Shown piece by piece: positions 34,522 through 43,137 of a stretch of 64,000 nt of DNA (positions are counted from its first letter, which is position 1; each line of letters starts with the position of its first letter). The notes below the pieces were generated by a model. The model had not been told where the DNA came from and ran no database searches. It worked only from the letters and a program-made list of their open reading frames with translations. Position numbers and translations under genes: made by a program. The stretch is from Mixta mediterraneensis (lineage in GTDB: Bacteria; Pseudomonadota; Gammaproteobacteria; Enterobacterales; Enterobacteriaceae): NCBI RefSeq assembly GCF_014946725.1, contig NZ_JACFXY010000001.1, positions 620,001 through 684,000 of the forward strand, read 5' to 3'.

Positions 34522-35391
34522 ATGGCCCAAAATGAAATGTGGTATGAAACCCTTCATGCCGGTTTTGGACAATATTTCACGGTTGATAAACAGCTCTATC
34601 GGGAAAAAACAGCGCATCAGGACTTAATCATCTTCGAAAATGCGGAGATGGGTCGCGTGATGGCGTTGGATGGTGTGGTACAAACCACCGAACGTGATGA
34701 ATTTATCTATCATGAGATGATGACGCATGTGCCAATTCTGGCGCACGGTGCGGCCAAAAGCGTGTTGATTATCGGCGGTGGGGATGGTGCGATGCTGCGT
34801 GAAGTGTCGCGTCATTCGCAGATTGAAAAGATCACCATGGGAGAAATTGATGCGGGGGTCGTGACGTTCTGCCGTCAATACTTGCCGAATCACAGCGCCG
34901 GTGCGCATGACGATCCGCGCTTTACCCTGGTGATTGATGACGGCGTAAACTTCGTTAACCAGACTAATGAAAAGTTCGATGTGATCATTTCCGACTGTAC
35001 CGATCCCATCGGTCCGGGCGAAAGTCTGTTCACTTCAGAATTTTATGCTGGCTGTAAGCAAGCCCTTCATGAAAACGGCATCTTCGTCGCGCAAAATGGC
35101 GTTTGCTTTCTGCAACAAGACGAAGCGATTAACAGCCATCGCAAACTCAGCCACTATTTTGCTGATGTCAGCTTTTACCAGGCAGCGATTCCAACCTATT
35201 ACGGCGGCATCATGACATTTGCCTGGGCAAGCGACAATCCGGCTCTGCGCCAGCTCGACGCGGCAACCCTACAGGCGCGTTATGAGGCCGCAGGCCTGAA
35301 CTGCCGCTATTACAACGCGGCGATCCATACTGGCAGCTTTGCCCTGCCGCAATATCTGTTGAATGCTTTGTCACACACACAGCATTTATAA
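34522..35391 (+). CDS. speE: Spermidine synthase
   Basis: Aminopropyltransferase making spermidine from putrescine and decarboxylated SAM. The ATG at 34522, with GGAGAG upstream, gives 289 residues (E. coli 288). Conserved segments [14 protein letters not shown] (SAM-binding loop) and [18 protein letters not shown] (catalytic Asp) are present. speD follows 14 bp later; the mtn gene earlier in the window removes the methylthioadenosine by-product. Confidence 0.96.
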   Translation: MAQNEMWYETLHAGFGQYFTVDKQLYREKTAHQDLIIFENAEMGRVMALDGVVQTTERDEFIYHEMMTHVPILAHGAAKSVLIIGGGDGAMLREVSRHSQIEKITMGEIDAGVVTFCRQYLPNHSAGAHDDPRFTLVIDDGVNFVNQTNEKFDVIISDCTDPIGPGESLFTSEFYAGCKQALHENGIFVAQNGVCFLQQDEAINSHRKLSHYFADVSFYQAAIPTYYGGIMTFAWASDNPALRQLDAATLQARYEAAGLNCRYYNAAIHTGSFALPQYLLNALSHTQHL

Positions 35392-35405
35392 GGGGGTGAA
35401 CAAAA

Positions 35406-36215
35406 TTGCAAAAGCTAAAACTACATGGCTTCAACAACCTGACTAAAAGCCTGAGTTTTTGTATTTACGATATTTGCTATGCAAATACGGAAGCTGAACG
35501 CGATGGCTACATCGCTTATATCGATGAGCAATATAACGCGAACCGTCTGACTGAAATCCTGACGGAGACCTGTTCGATCATCGGGGCCAATGTGCTGAAC
35601 ATTGCGCGCCAGGATTATGAACCGCAGGGCGCGAGCGTGACTATTTTGGTCAGTGAAGAGCCGATTGATCCGAAAGATATTGATAATTCGGAGCACCCAG
35701 GCCCGCTGCCAAACTCGGTGGTTGCCCATCTCGATAAAAGCCATATCTGCGTGCATACCTACCCGGAGAGCCACCCGGAAGGCGGACTTTGCACTTTCCG
35801 CGCCGATATTGAAGTATCAACCTGTGGCGTAATTTCGCCGTTAAAAGCCCTGAATTACCTGATTCATCAACTCGAATCAGACATTGTCACCGTGGATTAT
35901 CGCGTGCGGGGTTTCACCCGTGACGTGAACGGCGTAAAACATTTTATCGATCACGAAATCAACTCAATTCAGAACTTTATGTCAGATGACATGAAAGCGA
36001 TGTATGACATGGTGGATGTTAACGTCTATCAGGAGAACATCTTCCATACCAAGATGTTGCTGAAAGAGTTCGAACTTAAGCATTACCTGTTTAATACCCG
36101 ACCAGAAGATCTCAGCCCGCAAGAGCACAAACGCATTACTGACCTGCTGTGGAAAGAGATGCGTGAGATTTACTACGGAAGGAATATCCCTTCGGTGGGT
36201 TTAAAAACGCTGTAA
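35406..36215 (+). CDS. speD: S-adenosylmethionine decarboxylase proenzyme
   Basis: Pyruvoyl enzyme supplying decarboxylated SAM to SpeE. The start is a TTG at 35406, seven bases after GGGGGTGA, encoding (M)[15 protein letters not shown], the family N-terminus; no ATG or GTG fits. Self-cleavage is expected at Lys111-Ser112 in [19 protein letters not shown], the same numbering as E. coli. 269 residues (E. coli 264), with a few extra C-terminal residues (VGLKTL). Confidence 0.95.
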   Translation: MQKLKLHGFNNLTKSLSFCIYDICYANTEAERDGYIAYIDEQYNANRLTEILTETCSIIGANVLNIARQDYEPQGASVTILVSEEPIDPKDIDNSEHPGPLPNSVVAHLDKSHICVHTYPESHPEGGLCTFRADIEVSTCGVISPLKALNYLIHQLESDIVTVDYRVRGFTRDVNGVKHFIDHEINSIQNFMSDDMKAMYDMVDVNVYQENIFHTKMLLKEFELKHYLFNTRPEDLSPQEHKRITDLLWKEMREIYYGRNIPSVGLKTL

Positions 36216-36233
36216 GTTGCCATCCTGTCAAAG

Positions 36234-36262
36234 AAAGGGGCATCTCGCGGGATGCCCTTTTT
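36234..36262. terminator. Terminator between speD and the deoR-family gene
   Basis: GGGCATC / GATGCCC stem with a TCGCGG loop, followed by five T residues and preceded by an A-rich run. It lies about 20 bp after speD and 14 bp beyond the stop of the convergent regulator gene, so it can serve both. Confidence 0.8.
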
Positions 36263-36275
36263 GATCTGCTAAGCG

Positions 36276-37037
36276 CTAATTTGTCAGCTGTAGCGCAATA
36301 CCTCGTTCGCGTAATTCCCATTTGACCCCGTCATCCAGCCGGTTATCCGTTACCACATCAGTCAGGGTTTCCAGCGGTGCGGCGCAAAACAGCGACCAGG
36401 AGCCGTATTTACTGCTGTCAGCCAGCAAAACACGTCGACCGGCATTAGCCAGCAAATCATGCTTCAGTCCGGCTTTTTCTTCGGTAGGCGTGGTGATGCC
36501 ACGCGCCAGGCTCCACGAGTTACAGCTAACAAAAGCAATATCAGGGTTAATGCTGCGCAGCAGGCGACGGCCATGCTCGCCAATGCAGGACTGGCTGGAA
36601 TCATCGATACGTCCACCAATAATGGTCACTTCAATCTGTTTGAATTCAGAAAGAAACAGCGCGATATGTAAATCGGCGGTAATCACCCGCAGCGGCAGAT
36701 GCGTCAACTGTCGAGCCAGCTCCAGCATGGTGGTGCCTGCATCCAGTACCACTGCATCGCCCGAGCGCACAAAGCTGGCAGCCTGCTCGGCAATCGCCTG
36801 CTTTTCAGCTAAATTACGCTGCATTTTTTCCAGCGTCGTCGGCTGGCTTGGAATAAATCGATTTAAGGTCACACCACCGTGGCTACGGCTGATCACGCCC
36901 TCTTTGTCCAGCTTGATTAAATCACGCCGGATGGTGGCCGGTGAGGCAGAAATCGCGCTCACTAACTGCTCTACAGTCACCAGATTATGGCTTTTCAGAT
37001 AATCCATAATCTGATCAAGACGACTTTGTCCCTTCAT
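36276..37037 (-). CDS. DeoR-family transcriptional regulator
   Basis: 253-residue DeoR repressor. The N-terminal winged helix is [36 protein letters not shown] (about 21-56); the C-terminal sensor domain has the sugar-phosphate-binding pattern [14 protein letters not shown]. It lies 6 bp after pdxA2 at the end of the dtnK-pdxA2-deoR operon and probably controls both arms of the island. Phosphorylated pathway intermediates are the usual effectors in this family; the specific one is unknown here. Confidence 0.88.
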   Translation of the reverse strand: MKGQSRLDQIMDYLKSHNLVTVEQLVSAISASPATIRRDLIKLDKEGVISRSHGGVTLNRFIPSQPTTLEKMQRNLAEKQAIAEQAASFVRSGDAVVLDAGTTMLELARQLTHLPLRVITADLHIALFLSEFKQIEVTIIGGRIDDSSQSCIGEHGRRLLRSINPDIAFVSCNSWSLARGITTPTEEKAGLKHDLLANAGRRVLLADSSKYGSWSLFCAAPLETLTDVVTDNRLDDGVKWELRERGIALQLTN

Positions 37038-37043
37038 ATTTCC

Positions 37044-38024
37044 CTATGCGAGCTGCATCGCGAGTTTGATGGAGATCGTCATGCTCTCAGACTTCGCTTT
37101 ACCTGTCCAGGCGATATCAAATGCCGTGCCGTGGTCTGCCGAAGTGCGAATAAACGGCAGCCCAGCAGTGATATTCACCCCATCATAAAAGCCCAGCAGT
37201 TTTAACGGAATATGTCCCTGATCGTGGTACATCGCTACCACCATATCGTATTGCCCTTCCTGACATTGCAGAAACACGGTATCCGGTGGGCAAGGGCCAT
37301 ATACGTCAATACCCTGCTCTTTCATCGCGTTGATTGCTGGCGCGACGGTCGTGATCTCTTCGTCGCCAAACAGCCCGTTTTCACCCGCGTGGGGATTAAC
37401 GCCTGCCACTGCGATACGCGGCTTTTCAAACCCGACGCGGCGCAGAAAGGTATCCGCCATGCCAATCACCGTTTCAATGCGGGTACGGTTCAATGTATCG
37501 AGAAATTTACGCAGCGCAATGTGCGTGGTGACATGGATCACCTTCAGCTTATCGGTGTACAGCACCATTGCGTAATCTTTGGTATGGGTCAGGTGCGCCA
37601 GCAGTTCGGTGTGACCGGGGTAGATATGACCCGCTGAGTGCAGCGCCTCTTTATTCAGCGGCGCCGTCGCGATGGCCTGCACCTCTCCCGCTAACGCCAG
37701 CCCGGTGGCGCGTTTAATACAGCGCCAGGCCAGGTCACCCGCTTCTTTCTGCACCACGCCAGGCTTCAACGTTTCAGGATTGGCTAGCGGTTCATCAATC
37801 ACATTAATGATGCCTGGCGCAAAATATGCGTCCTTTATGCTGTCGAGCACGCGCAGTTCAGCTTGAGGGGTGATATTCATAGCCAGGATACGGCGCAGGG
37901 TGCTGGCGCATCCCACCACGACCGCTGGCGCGCCATTCAGATCCCCTTCGGACAGTGACTTGATGATGATTTCCGGGCTAATGCCCGCCGGATCGCCCAT
38001 CGTTACCGCAATAACCTTATTCAC
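37044..38024 (-). CDS. pdxA2: PdxA2-type 4-phospho-threonate/erythronate dehydrogenase
   Basis: 326-residue PdxA family oxidoreductase. It begins VIAVTMGDPAGISPEI and has metal-ligand histidines in YPGHTELLAHL, NPHAGENGLFGDEE and AMYHDQGHIPLK. True PdxA acts in pyridoxine synthesis, but the PdxA2 branch pairs with DUF1537 kinases and oxidatively decarboxylates 4-phospho-D-threonate to dihydroxyacetone phosphate. The overlap of its start with the DUF1537 gene (8 bp) places it in that catabolic branch. Assignment to D-threonate rather than another tetronate is inference. Confidence 0.88.
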   Translation of the reverse strand: MNKVIAVTMGDPAGISPEIIIKSLSEGDLNGAPAVVVGCASTLRRILAMNITPQAELRVLDSIKDAYFAPGIINVIDEPLANPETLKPGVVQKEAGDLAWRCIKRATGLALAGEVQAIATAPLNKEALHSAGHIYPGHTELLAHLTHTKDYAMVLYTDKLKVIHVTTHIALRKFLDTLNRTRIETVIGMADTFLRRVGFEKPRIAVAGVNPHAGENGLFGDEEITTVAPAINAMKEQGIDVYGPCPPDTVFLQCQEGQYDMVVAMYHDQGHIPLKLLGFYDGVNITAGLPFIRTSADHGTAFDIAWTGKAKSESMTISIKLAMQLA

Positions 38025-39270
38025 TCAACGTCTCCTCAATAAAACGAATGGCTGCTACCAGGGTGTTTTCGTCGCCAAAGCCACCCGCTTTGGTCATCAC
38101 CGGCAAGTTAAATTCACTGTTAAGCAGAACCCCGTGCGGCACACAGCCTGCTACCAGGCCCTGAATTTGAAATCCGCTGGCTCCAAGCGCCTGAGCGACG
38201 GCAATCGCCACATCGCCGCCAGAGAGATAAAGCGCATCTGGCTGGTATTGGTGCAATAACCGACGGGTTAATTCACCTAAAAACTGGCAGATCGCCTCAC
38301 CCAGTTGCTGACGCGTCAGGTTTTGCTGCTGACAAAGTTGATCAATTTCGTGCCGCTGCTGTGCGTGCTGACAGGTGCGAATGACGGTGTGCTGACCGGC
38401 ACGCAACGCCGTCACGCTTTGCGCAATCCAGCCTGACGCTGAGGGCCAGACGGGTGACTGAAACAGCTGACGAACATCGATGTCGATCAGCGCTATGTCG
38501 CGCTGTTGCGCCAGCGTGCTGATTTGCTGCTGCGCACTGTTGCTCATCGATCCCACCACCGCTAATACCGCTTTGGCCGGTCGGGTAGAAAGGTGCGCAG
38601 CGAGCGCGTCACTCAAGCCTGCCGCGCCGACTAACAACGGCTTTTCCGCTAAACGCGCCGCCGCCTGCATCAGACGGGCAATGTCGGCGTCCTGTTCGGC
38701 ATCCACCACCACCACCCCGCCTAATTCAGCCAGCACGGCATCCAGGTGCTCGCTGCGCAGCGTGGCGAGATCAATCTGTGTGCCCGGCAGCTGGAGCTGC
38801 TGTAAAACATGGGCGCTGAGGATAGGCGTTTTGGGATCGCTGGCAAATTCGGTATCGGTTAACAACACATCGTTAAGATAAACCGCGCCGTTGCGCGTAG
38901 TGCGCCCCAGTCGCGGTACAGCGGGCACCACCAGTGCCAGTTGTCTGCCGCTGGCCGTCAGCACCGCCATGATTTCGGCCCCGACATTGCCGCGCAGCGT
39001 TGAATCGATCTTTTTATATAACCAGCCCTGAAGCGGTTGATATTGCTTCACCACCTGGGTGATGCGCTCTGCCGCCTGCCCGGCGCTGATAGCCCGGCTG
39101 TCTGTGCTGATTACCCATACGTCTGCCGCTTCACTGTCATGCAGCGTATCGTTGCTGAACAGCACATGGACGCGAGCACCCGCCTGGGCAAATCCACTGC
39201 CCGCATCGTTTGCGCCAGTGAAGTCATCGGCAATCACTAGTACCGGCGTTTTCCATGACGATTGCGTCAT
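38017..39270 (-). CDS. dtnK: Four-carbon acid sugar kinase (DUF1537), DtnK-like
   Basis: 417-residue kinase of the DUF1537 family, which phosphorylates four-carbon sugar acids. The ATG at 39270 follows AGGAGAGACA; 17 in-frame codons upstream belong to the regulatory region. Visible motifs are VIADDFTGANDAGSGFAQAG (acid-sugar domain), KKIDSTLRGNVGAE, and in the C-terminal ATP domain LYLSGGDVA and CVPHGVL. It heads the leftward operon with pdxA2 and deoR. The same trio occurs at the speD locus of Salmonella by memory, which is why I use dtnK; substrate stereochemistry is not readable. Confidence 0.82.
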   Translation of the reverse strand: MTQSSWKTPVLVIADDFTGANDAGSGFAQAGARVHVLFSNDTLHDSEAADVWVISTDSRAISAGQAAERITQVVKQYQPLQGWLYKKIDSTLRGNVGAEIMAVLTASGRQLALVVPAVPRLGRTTRNGAVYLNDVLLTDTEFASDPKTPILSAHVLQQLQLPGTQIDLATLRSEHLDAVLAELGGVVVVDAEQDADIARLMQAAARLAEKPLLVGAAGLSDALAAHLSTRPAKAVLAVVGSMSNSAQQQISTLAQQRDIALIDIDVRQLFQSPVWPSASGWIAQSVTALRAGQHTVIRTCQHAQQRHEIDQLCQQQNLTRQQLGEAICQFLGELTRRLLHQYQPDALYLSGGDVAIAVAQALGASGFQIQGLVAGCVPHGVLLNSEFNLPVMTKAGGFGDENTLVAAIRFIEETLSE

Positions 39271-39313
39271 TGTCTCTCCTGTCTCGGTTGTTTGCCGCTG
39301 AGGATGATTATAT

Positions 39314-39363
39314 TCAATCACTATTGATTATATGTGAGCAAGATCAAATTAATCGAAATCAAT
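39314..39363. promoter_or_regulatory. Divergent regulatory region with CRP-like site and ATTGATT repeats
   Basis: The 189 bp between dtnK and the alcohol dehydrogenase gene hold a CRP-like site TGTGA-N6-TCAAA (39333-39348) and repeated ATTGATT/AATCAAT half-sites: the palindrome TCAAT-N4-ATTGA at 39314-39327 and inverted copies at 39323-39329 and 39357-39363. The half-sites are candidate operators for the local DeoR regulator. Both assignments are predictions. Confidence 0.5.
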
Positions 39364-39459
39364 ATGCCCTATAAATTGAGCCACAGTAAGTGACTGCACT
39401 CGCACTGACATGAGCAAAAGCAATCATTCAGGTCAGAGACACAGTAATAAGGGTATGAA

Positions 39460-40623
39460 ATGAATATCAACAGCACGGTTATTAGCAGTTACCAGGCGCT
39501 AAACGACATAAGGTATCTGCTGAACGGTAAGACGAAAGCATTGTTGGTTACCGATAAGAATATTGAGAGTATTCCGGCCGTTAAGACGCTCATCGCGCAA
39601 CTGAAGCAGCAGATTGCTACCGTCAGCGTGGTAAACAACGTGCCGCCAGAGCCGAGCCAGCACGATGTGGCTGCCATTCTTAGCGCATTGCCTGCGCGTG
39701 ACGTCGAGCTGGTGATTGGCGTTGGCGGCGGCAGCGTGCTAGACGTTGCTAAACTGCTGTCGGTGCTGTGTGTGGAGAACGCGCCTTCGCTGGACGCGCT
39801 GCTGGCGGGCGAAAAGCCGCTGCATCGCACCACGTCGCTGCTGATTCCTACCACCGCCGGAACCGGCTCCGAAGCGACGCCAAACGCCATTCTGGCGATC
39901 CCGGAAAATGCCACTAAAGTTGGCATCATTTCGCCCGTCATGCTGCCCGACGTTGTGGCGCTGGTGCCTGAACTCACTACCAGCATGCCTGCGCACATCG
40001 CTTCGTCTACCGGCATTGATGCGCTGTGCCACCTGATCGAATGTTTCACCGCTACCGTGTCGAATCCGGTGAGCGATAACTATGCACTGACTGGCATGAA
40101 GAAGCTGTTCGCAAACCTTGAAACCACCCTTAGCGAGCCGGGAAATTTGCAGGCGCGCCTCGAAATGTTGTGGGCGTCTTATTATGGCGGTGCGGCCATT
40201 GCCCACGCCGGGACGCATCTGGTGCACGCTATGTCTTATCCGCTGGGCGGTAAATATCACCTGCCGCATGGCGTTGCTAACGCCATTTTGCTGGCGCCGT
40301 GCATGCGTTTTGTCCGCCCTGCCGCAGTGAAAAAATTTGCTCAGGTTTACGATTTGTTGCCTGACGCGGATACGACGCTTGATCACGACGCGAAATCGCA
40401 CGCGTTAGTGGATTACTTCACCGCCCTGGTGAAACGCCTGCAATTACCCGCCAGCCTGGAAGAGCTGGGCATTAGCCCGGATCACTTGCCTTATTTAGTA
40501 GAAGCCGCGCTGGATGTGCAACGCCTGATGAAAAATGTCCCGATGGCCGTTTCTGCCAACGATGTGCGTGACGTTTATCTGACGCTGTTTCCTTCACACC
40601 AGGAACAACGAGGAGTCGTATGA
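39460..40623 (+). CDS. Iron-containing alcohol dehydrogenase
   Basis: 387-residue group III (iron-type) alcohol dehydrogenase. The NAD-binding GGGSVLDVAK and TTAGTGSEAT are present; metal ligands are the Asp and His of GIDALCHLIECF, then His in GTHLVHAMSYPLGGKYHLPHG and the His further along that segment. It leads the rightward operon and overlaps the aldolase gene by four bases (ATGA). It probably oxidises a hydroxy acid or reduces the aldehyde released by the aldolase; the substrate is unknown. Confidence 0.88.
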   Translation: MNINSTVISSYQALNDIRYLLNGKTKALLVTDKNIESIPAVKTLIAQLKQQIATVSVVNNVPPEPSQHDVAAILSALPARDVELVIGVGGGSVLDVAKLLSVLCVENAPSLDALLAGEKPLHRTTSLLIPTTAGTGSEATPNAILAIPENATKVGIISPVMLPDVVALVPELTTSMPAHIASSTGIDALCHLIECFTATVSNPVSDNYALTGMKKLFANLETTLSEPGNLQARLEMLWASYYGGAAIAHAGTHLVHAMSYPLGGKYHLPHGVANAILLAPCMRFVRPAAVKKFAQVYDLLPDADTTLDHDAKSHALVDYFTALVKRLQLPASLEELGISPDHLPYLVEAALDVQRLMKNVPMAVSANDVRDVYLTLFPSHQEQRGVV

Positions 40624-41504
40624 GCAAGAAAATAGCTGGCGTATTAACCGCCATCGTCACCACTTTTGATCGCGATGGCGCATTTAATCCTGTCACCCAA
40701 CGCGAACAGATAAAACGCCAGCTCAGCGCGGGCAACGGCATCTTCTGCGGTGGTACTAACGGCGAGTTTTTTGTACTGAACGAGCAGGAAAAAATCGCCG
40801 TTACGGAAACCTGTGTGGATGAAGTGAATGGCAGCGCGCCGGTTGTCGCGCACATTGGTGAAATTTCTACCCGCGAAACTATCCGTCTCGGCAAGCAAAT
40901 CGCCAGGCTGGGCGTTGATGCGGTATCGGTAATTACGCCTTATTTCGTGCCGCTGAAGCAGGAAGAACTGATTTATCACTACCAAACGGTGGCCGACGCG
41001 CTCGATGTGCCGCTGTTTCTTTACAACATTCCGGCGCGTACCGGTAACACCCTGCAGCCCGATACGGTGCGTAAGCTGGCGTCGCATCCGAACATCATCG
41101 GTATTAAAGACTCGGCAGGCAGCGATGAAAGCCTGAGCGGTTTCCTGAAAGCGGTACAGGATATTGAGAATTTCGATGTACTGAACGGCCCGGACTCGCT
41201 GATTCATCAGGGTTTCGTTGACGGTTGCTCTGCCTGCATCTCCGGGCTCGCCAACGTTGCGCCGAAAGAGATTAACGCTATCTGGGCCCGCTTTCATGCG
41301 GGTGATGTGGAAGGTTCACGTCTGGCGCAAGAAAGCGTAACTGGCCTGCGTACCGATCTGTACAGCGTGGGTTTCTCACCGGCTGCAGTGAAAAAAGCCG
41401 TCACGCTGCTCGGCTACGATGTGGGCGAAAGCCGCTATGCGGTGCACTTCAGCCCCGACGACGTGCAAAAGATTCGCCAGATTGTGAATCAGTACCTGCA
41501 GTAA
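40620..41504 (+). CDS. DapA/NanA-family pyruvate-dependent aldolase
   Basis: 294-residue class I aldolase/dehydratase of the dihydrodipicolinate synthase superfamily. Schiff-base Lys is in IIGIKDSAGSDE, the proton-relay Tyr in FLYNIPARTGN, and the pyruvate-binding loop is GGTNGEFF (family pattern G-T-T/N-G-E). True DapA is housekeeping and elsewhere, and operon context with a kinase, dehydrogenases and a transporter points to a catabolic 2-keto-3-deoxy acid aldolase. A 213-bp gap with a small hairpin (CAGGGCA/TGCCCTG at 41512-41530) follows. Confidence 0.88.
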   Translation: MSKKIAGVLTAIVTTFDRDGAFNPVTQREQIKRQLSAGNGIFCGGTNGEFFVLNEQEKIAVTETCVDEVNGSAPVVAHIGEISTRETIRLGKQIARLGVDAVSVITPYFVPLKQEELIYHYQTVADALDVPLFLYNIPARTGNTLQPDTVRKLASHPNIIGIKDSAGSDESLSGFLKAVQDIENFDVLNGPDSLIHQGFVDGCSACISGLANVAPKEINAIWARFHAGDVEGSRLAQESVTGLRTDLYSVGFSPAAVKKAVTLLGYDVGESRYAVHFSPDDVQKIRQIVNQYLQ

Positions 41505-41717
41505 TGGCCGTCAGGGCAGCTTTTGCCCTGGTCCCAACGGGGCGCGTGATGACGCCCTGACCTGACACCGCATACTCCCGCGTGTGGCATTGATCGTTCA
41601 TCACCTGAATTACGCATTGTTCGCCTGTCCAGACAAGGCATCGAATATCACCTTTGAATCCTACCGGCTGGATGAGAACGAACCCGATGGTCGCCATCCA
41701 CCCGAATTATCGAGGTC

Positions 41718-43136
41718 ATGATGAATGCATTTTCAACGGAGAGTACCCTGCTGATCGTCGGCATGGTTGTCGCTTACATTCTGTTTACCACCTGGCTTAC
41801 ATGGCGGCTGCGTAGCAAAAGCAGCGGTGACTTTATGGAAGGATCGCGCGCCATGCCAGCGTTTATCGTTGGTATTATGCTGATGTCGGAATACATCGGC
41901 GCCAAATCAACCATCGGCACGGCGCAAGCGGCGTTTGAAGATGGTTTCGCCGCCTCCTGGTCAGTGATTGGCGCGGCGATTGGCTTCCCGCTATTTGGTC
42001 TGATTCTGGTGAAGCGCATCTACAATACCGGCAAAATCACCATTTCTGGCGCAATTGCCGAGAAGTACGGTAATTCAACCAAAAACATCATTTCGCTCAT
42101 CATGATTTATGCGCTGCTGCTGGTAAACGTAGGCAATTACATCAGCGGTGCAGCGGCCATTTCAACCGTGTTGAAAATCGATCTGACGCAAGCCGCTTTT
42201 ATCACCGCAGTGGTCAGTACCTTTTACTTTGCCTTTGGCGGTATGAAGGGTGTCGCCTGGGTTACCTTACTGCACAGCGCCCTGAAGTATGCCGGCATTC
42301 TGATTATCCTTTACGTGGCGCTACACATGACCGGCGGTATTGCGCCGATGATGCAAAAAATGCCTGATTTTTACTGGACGTGGGACGGTCACGTGGGTGC
42401 CAGCACCATTGTGGCGTGGTTGATTGGTACTATCGGCTCGCTCTTCTGTACCCAGTTTGTTATTCAGGCCATCTCGTCAACCAAAGATGTGAAATCGGCG
42501 AAGCGTGCGACCTGGGTGGCCTTCTTCTTCTGTCTGCCGATTGGTCTGGCGATGGCATTGATTGGCGTGGCGGCGAAGTTTGCCCACCCTGACATTAAGA
42601 GCCTGTATGCGCTGCCGGTGTTTCTGCAGGACATGTCGCCATGGCTGGCGGTCATTGTGACCACATCGCTGGTGGCGTCGATCTTTGTCAGCGTCGGCAC
42701 CGTGGCGCTGGCGGTTGCCTCGCTGGTGGTAAAAGATTTTTATGTGCCGTACCGCAATCCCACGCCAGAACGTGAATTCAAAATGACGCGCTGGATCTCT
42801 ATCGCCATCGGCTTTTTCCCGCTGCTGTTTGTGCTGTTCTTCCCGGAAGTGCTGAAGCTGTCGTTTTTCACCCGCGCGATTCGTCTGTCGATTACCGTGG
42901 TGGCAATCATGGCGTTCTATCTGCCGTGGTTTAAGAGTACGCGTGGTGCAAATGCCGGTCTGATTGGTGCCTGCGTGGTGACGTCTGTGTGGTTCATCCT
43001 CGGTAACCCGTTTGGCATCAACAATATGTACGTCGCGCTGACTACGCCGGCGATCATCATGGTGATCGATCGCTGCATCCCGTCACGTCAGTCGCAGCAC
43101 AACACGCAACATAATGCACAAAAAAGTGGAGCTTAA
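41718..43136 (+). CDS. Sodium/solute symporter (SSS family)
   Basis: 472-residue inner-membrane symporter with about 13 hydrophobic helices. The region SGDFMEGSRAMPAFIVGIMLMSEYIGAKSTIGTAQAAFEDG is typical of SSS transporters, as is the second-half sequence with KSAKRATWVAFFFCLPIG. SSS members carry sugars, sialic acids, proline, pantothenate and others; this one is most likely the importer for the island's substrate. An A-rich, hydrophilic C-terminus ends 1 bp before the next start codon. Confidence 0.88.
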   Translation: MMNAFSTESTLLIVGMVVAYILFTTWLTWRLRSKSSGDFMEGSRAMPAFIVGIMLMSEYIGAKSTIGTAQAAFEDGFAASWSVIGAAIGFPLFGLILVKRIYNTGKITISGAIAEKYGNSTKNIISLIMIYALLLVNVGNYISGAAAISTVLKIDLTQAAFITAVVSTFYFAFGGMKGVAWVTLLHSALKYAGILIILYVALHMTGGIAPMMQKMPDFYWTWDGHVGASTIVAWLIGTIGSLFCTQFVIQAISSTKDVKSAKRATWVAFFFCLPIGLAMALIGVAAKFAHPDIKSLYALPVFLQDMSPWLAVIVTTSLVASIFVSVGTVALAVASLVVKDFYVPYRNPTPEREFKMTRWISIAIGFFPLLFVLFFPEVLKLSFFTRAIRLSITVVAIMAFYLPWFKSTRGANAGLIGACVVTSVWFILGNPFGINNMYVALTTPAIIMVIDRCIPSRQSQHNTQHNAQKSGA

Positions 43137-43137
43137 A

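Noticed and set aside
37044..38024. Housekeeping pyridoxine-pathway PdxA
   Set aside because: Overlap with a DUF1537 kinase gene and linkage to deoR fit the catabolic PdxA2 branch better; true pdxA normally lies with ksgA and surA.
40620..41504. Lysine-biosynthetic DapA
   Set aside because: Operon context is catabolic and coupled to an alcohol dehydrogenase; no other lysine genes are near.
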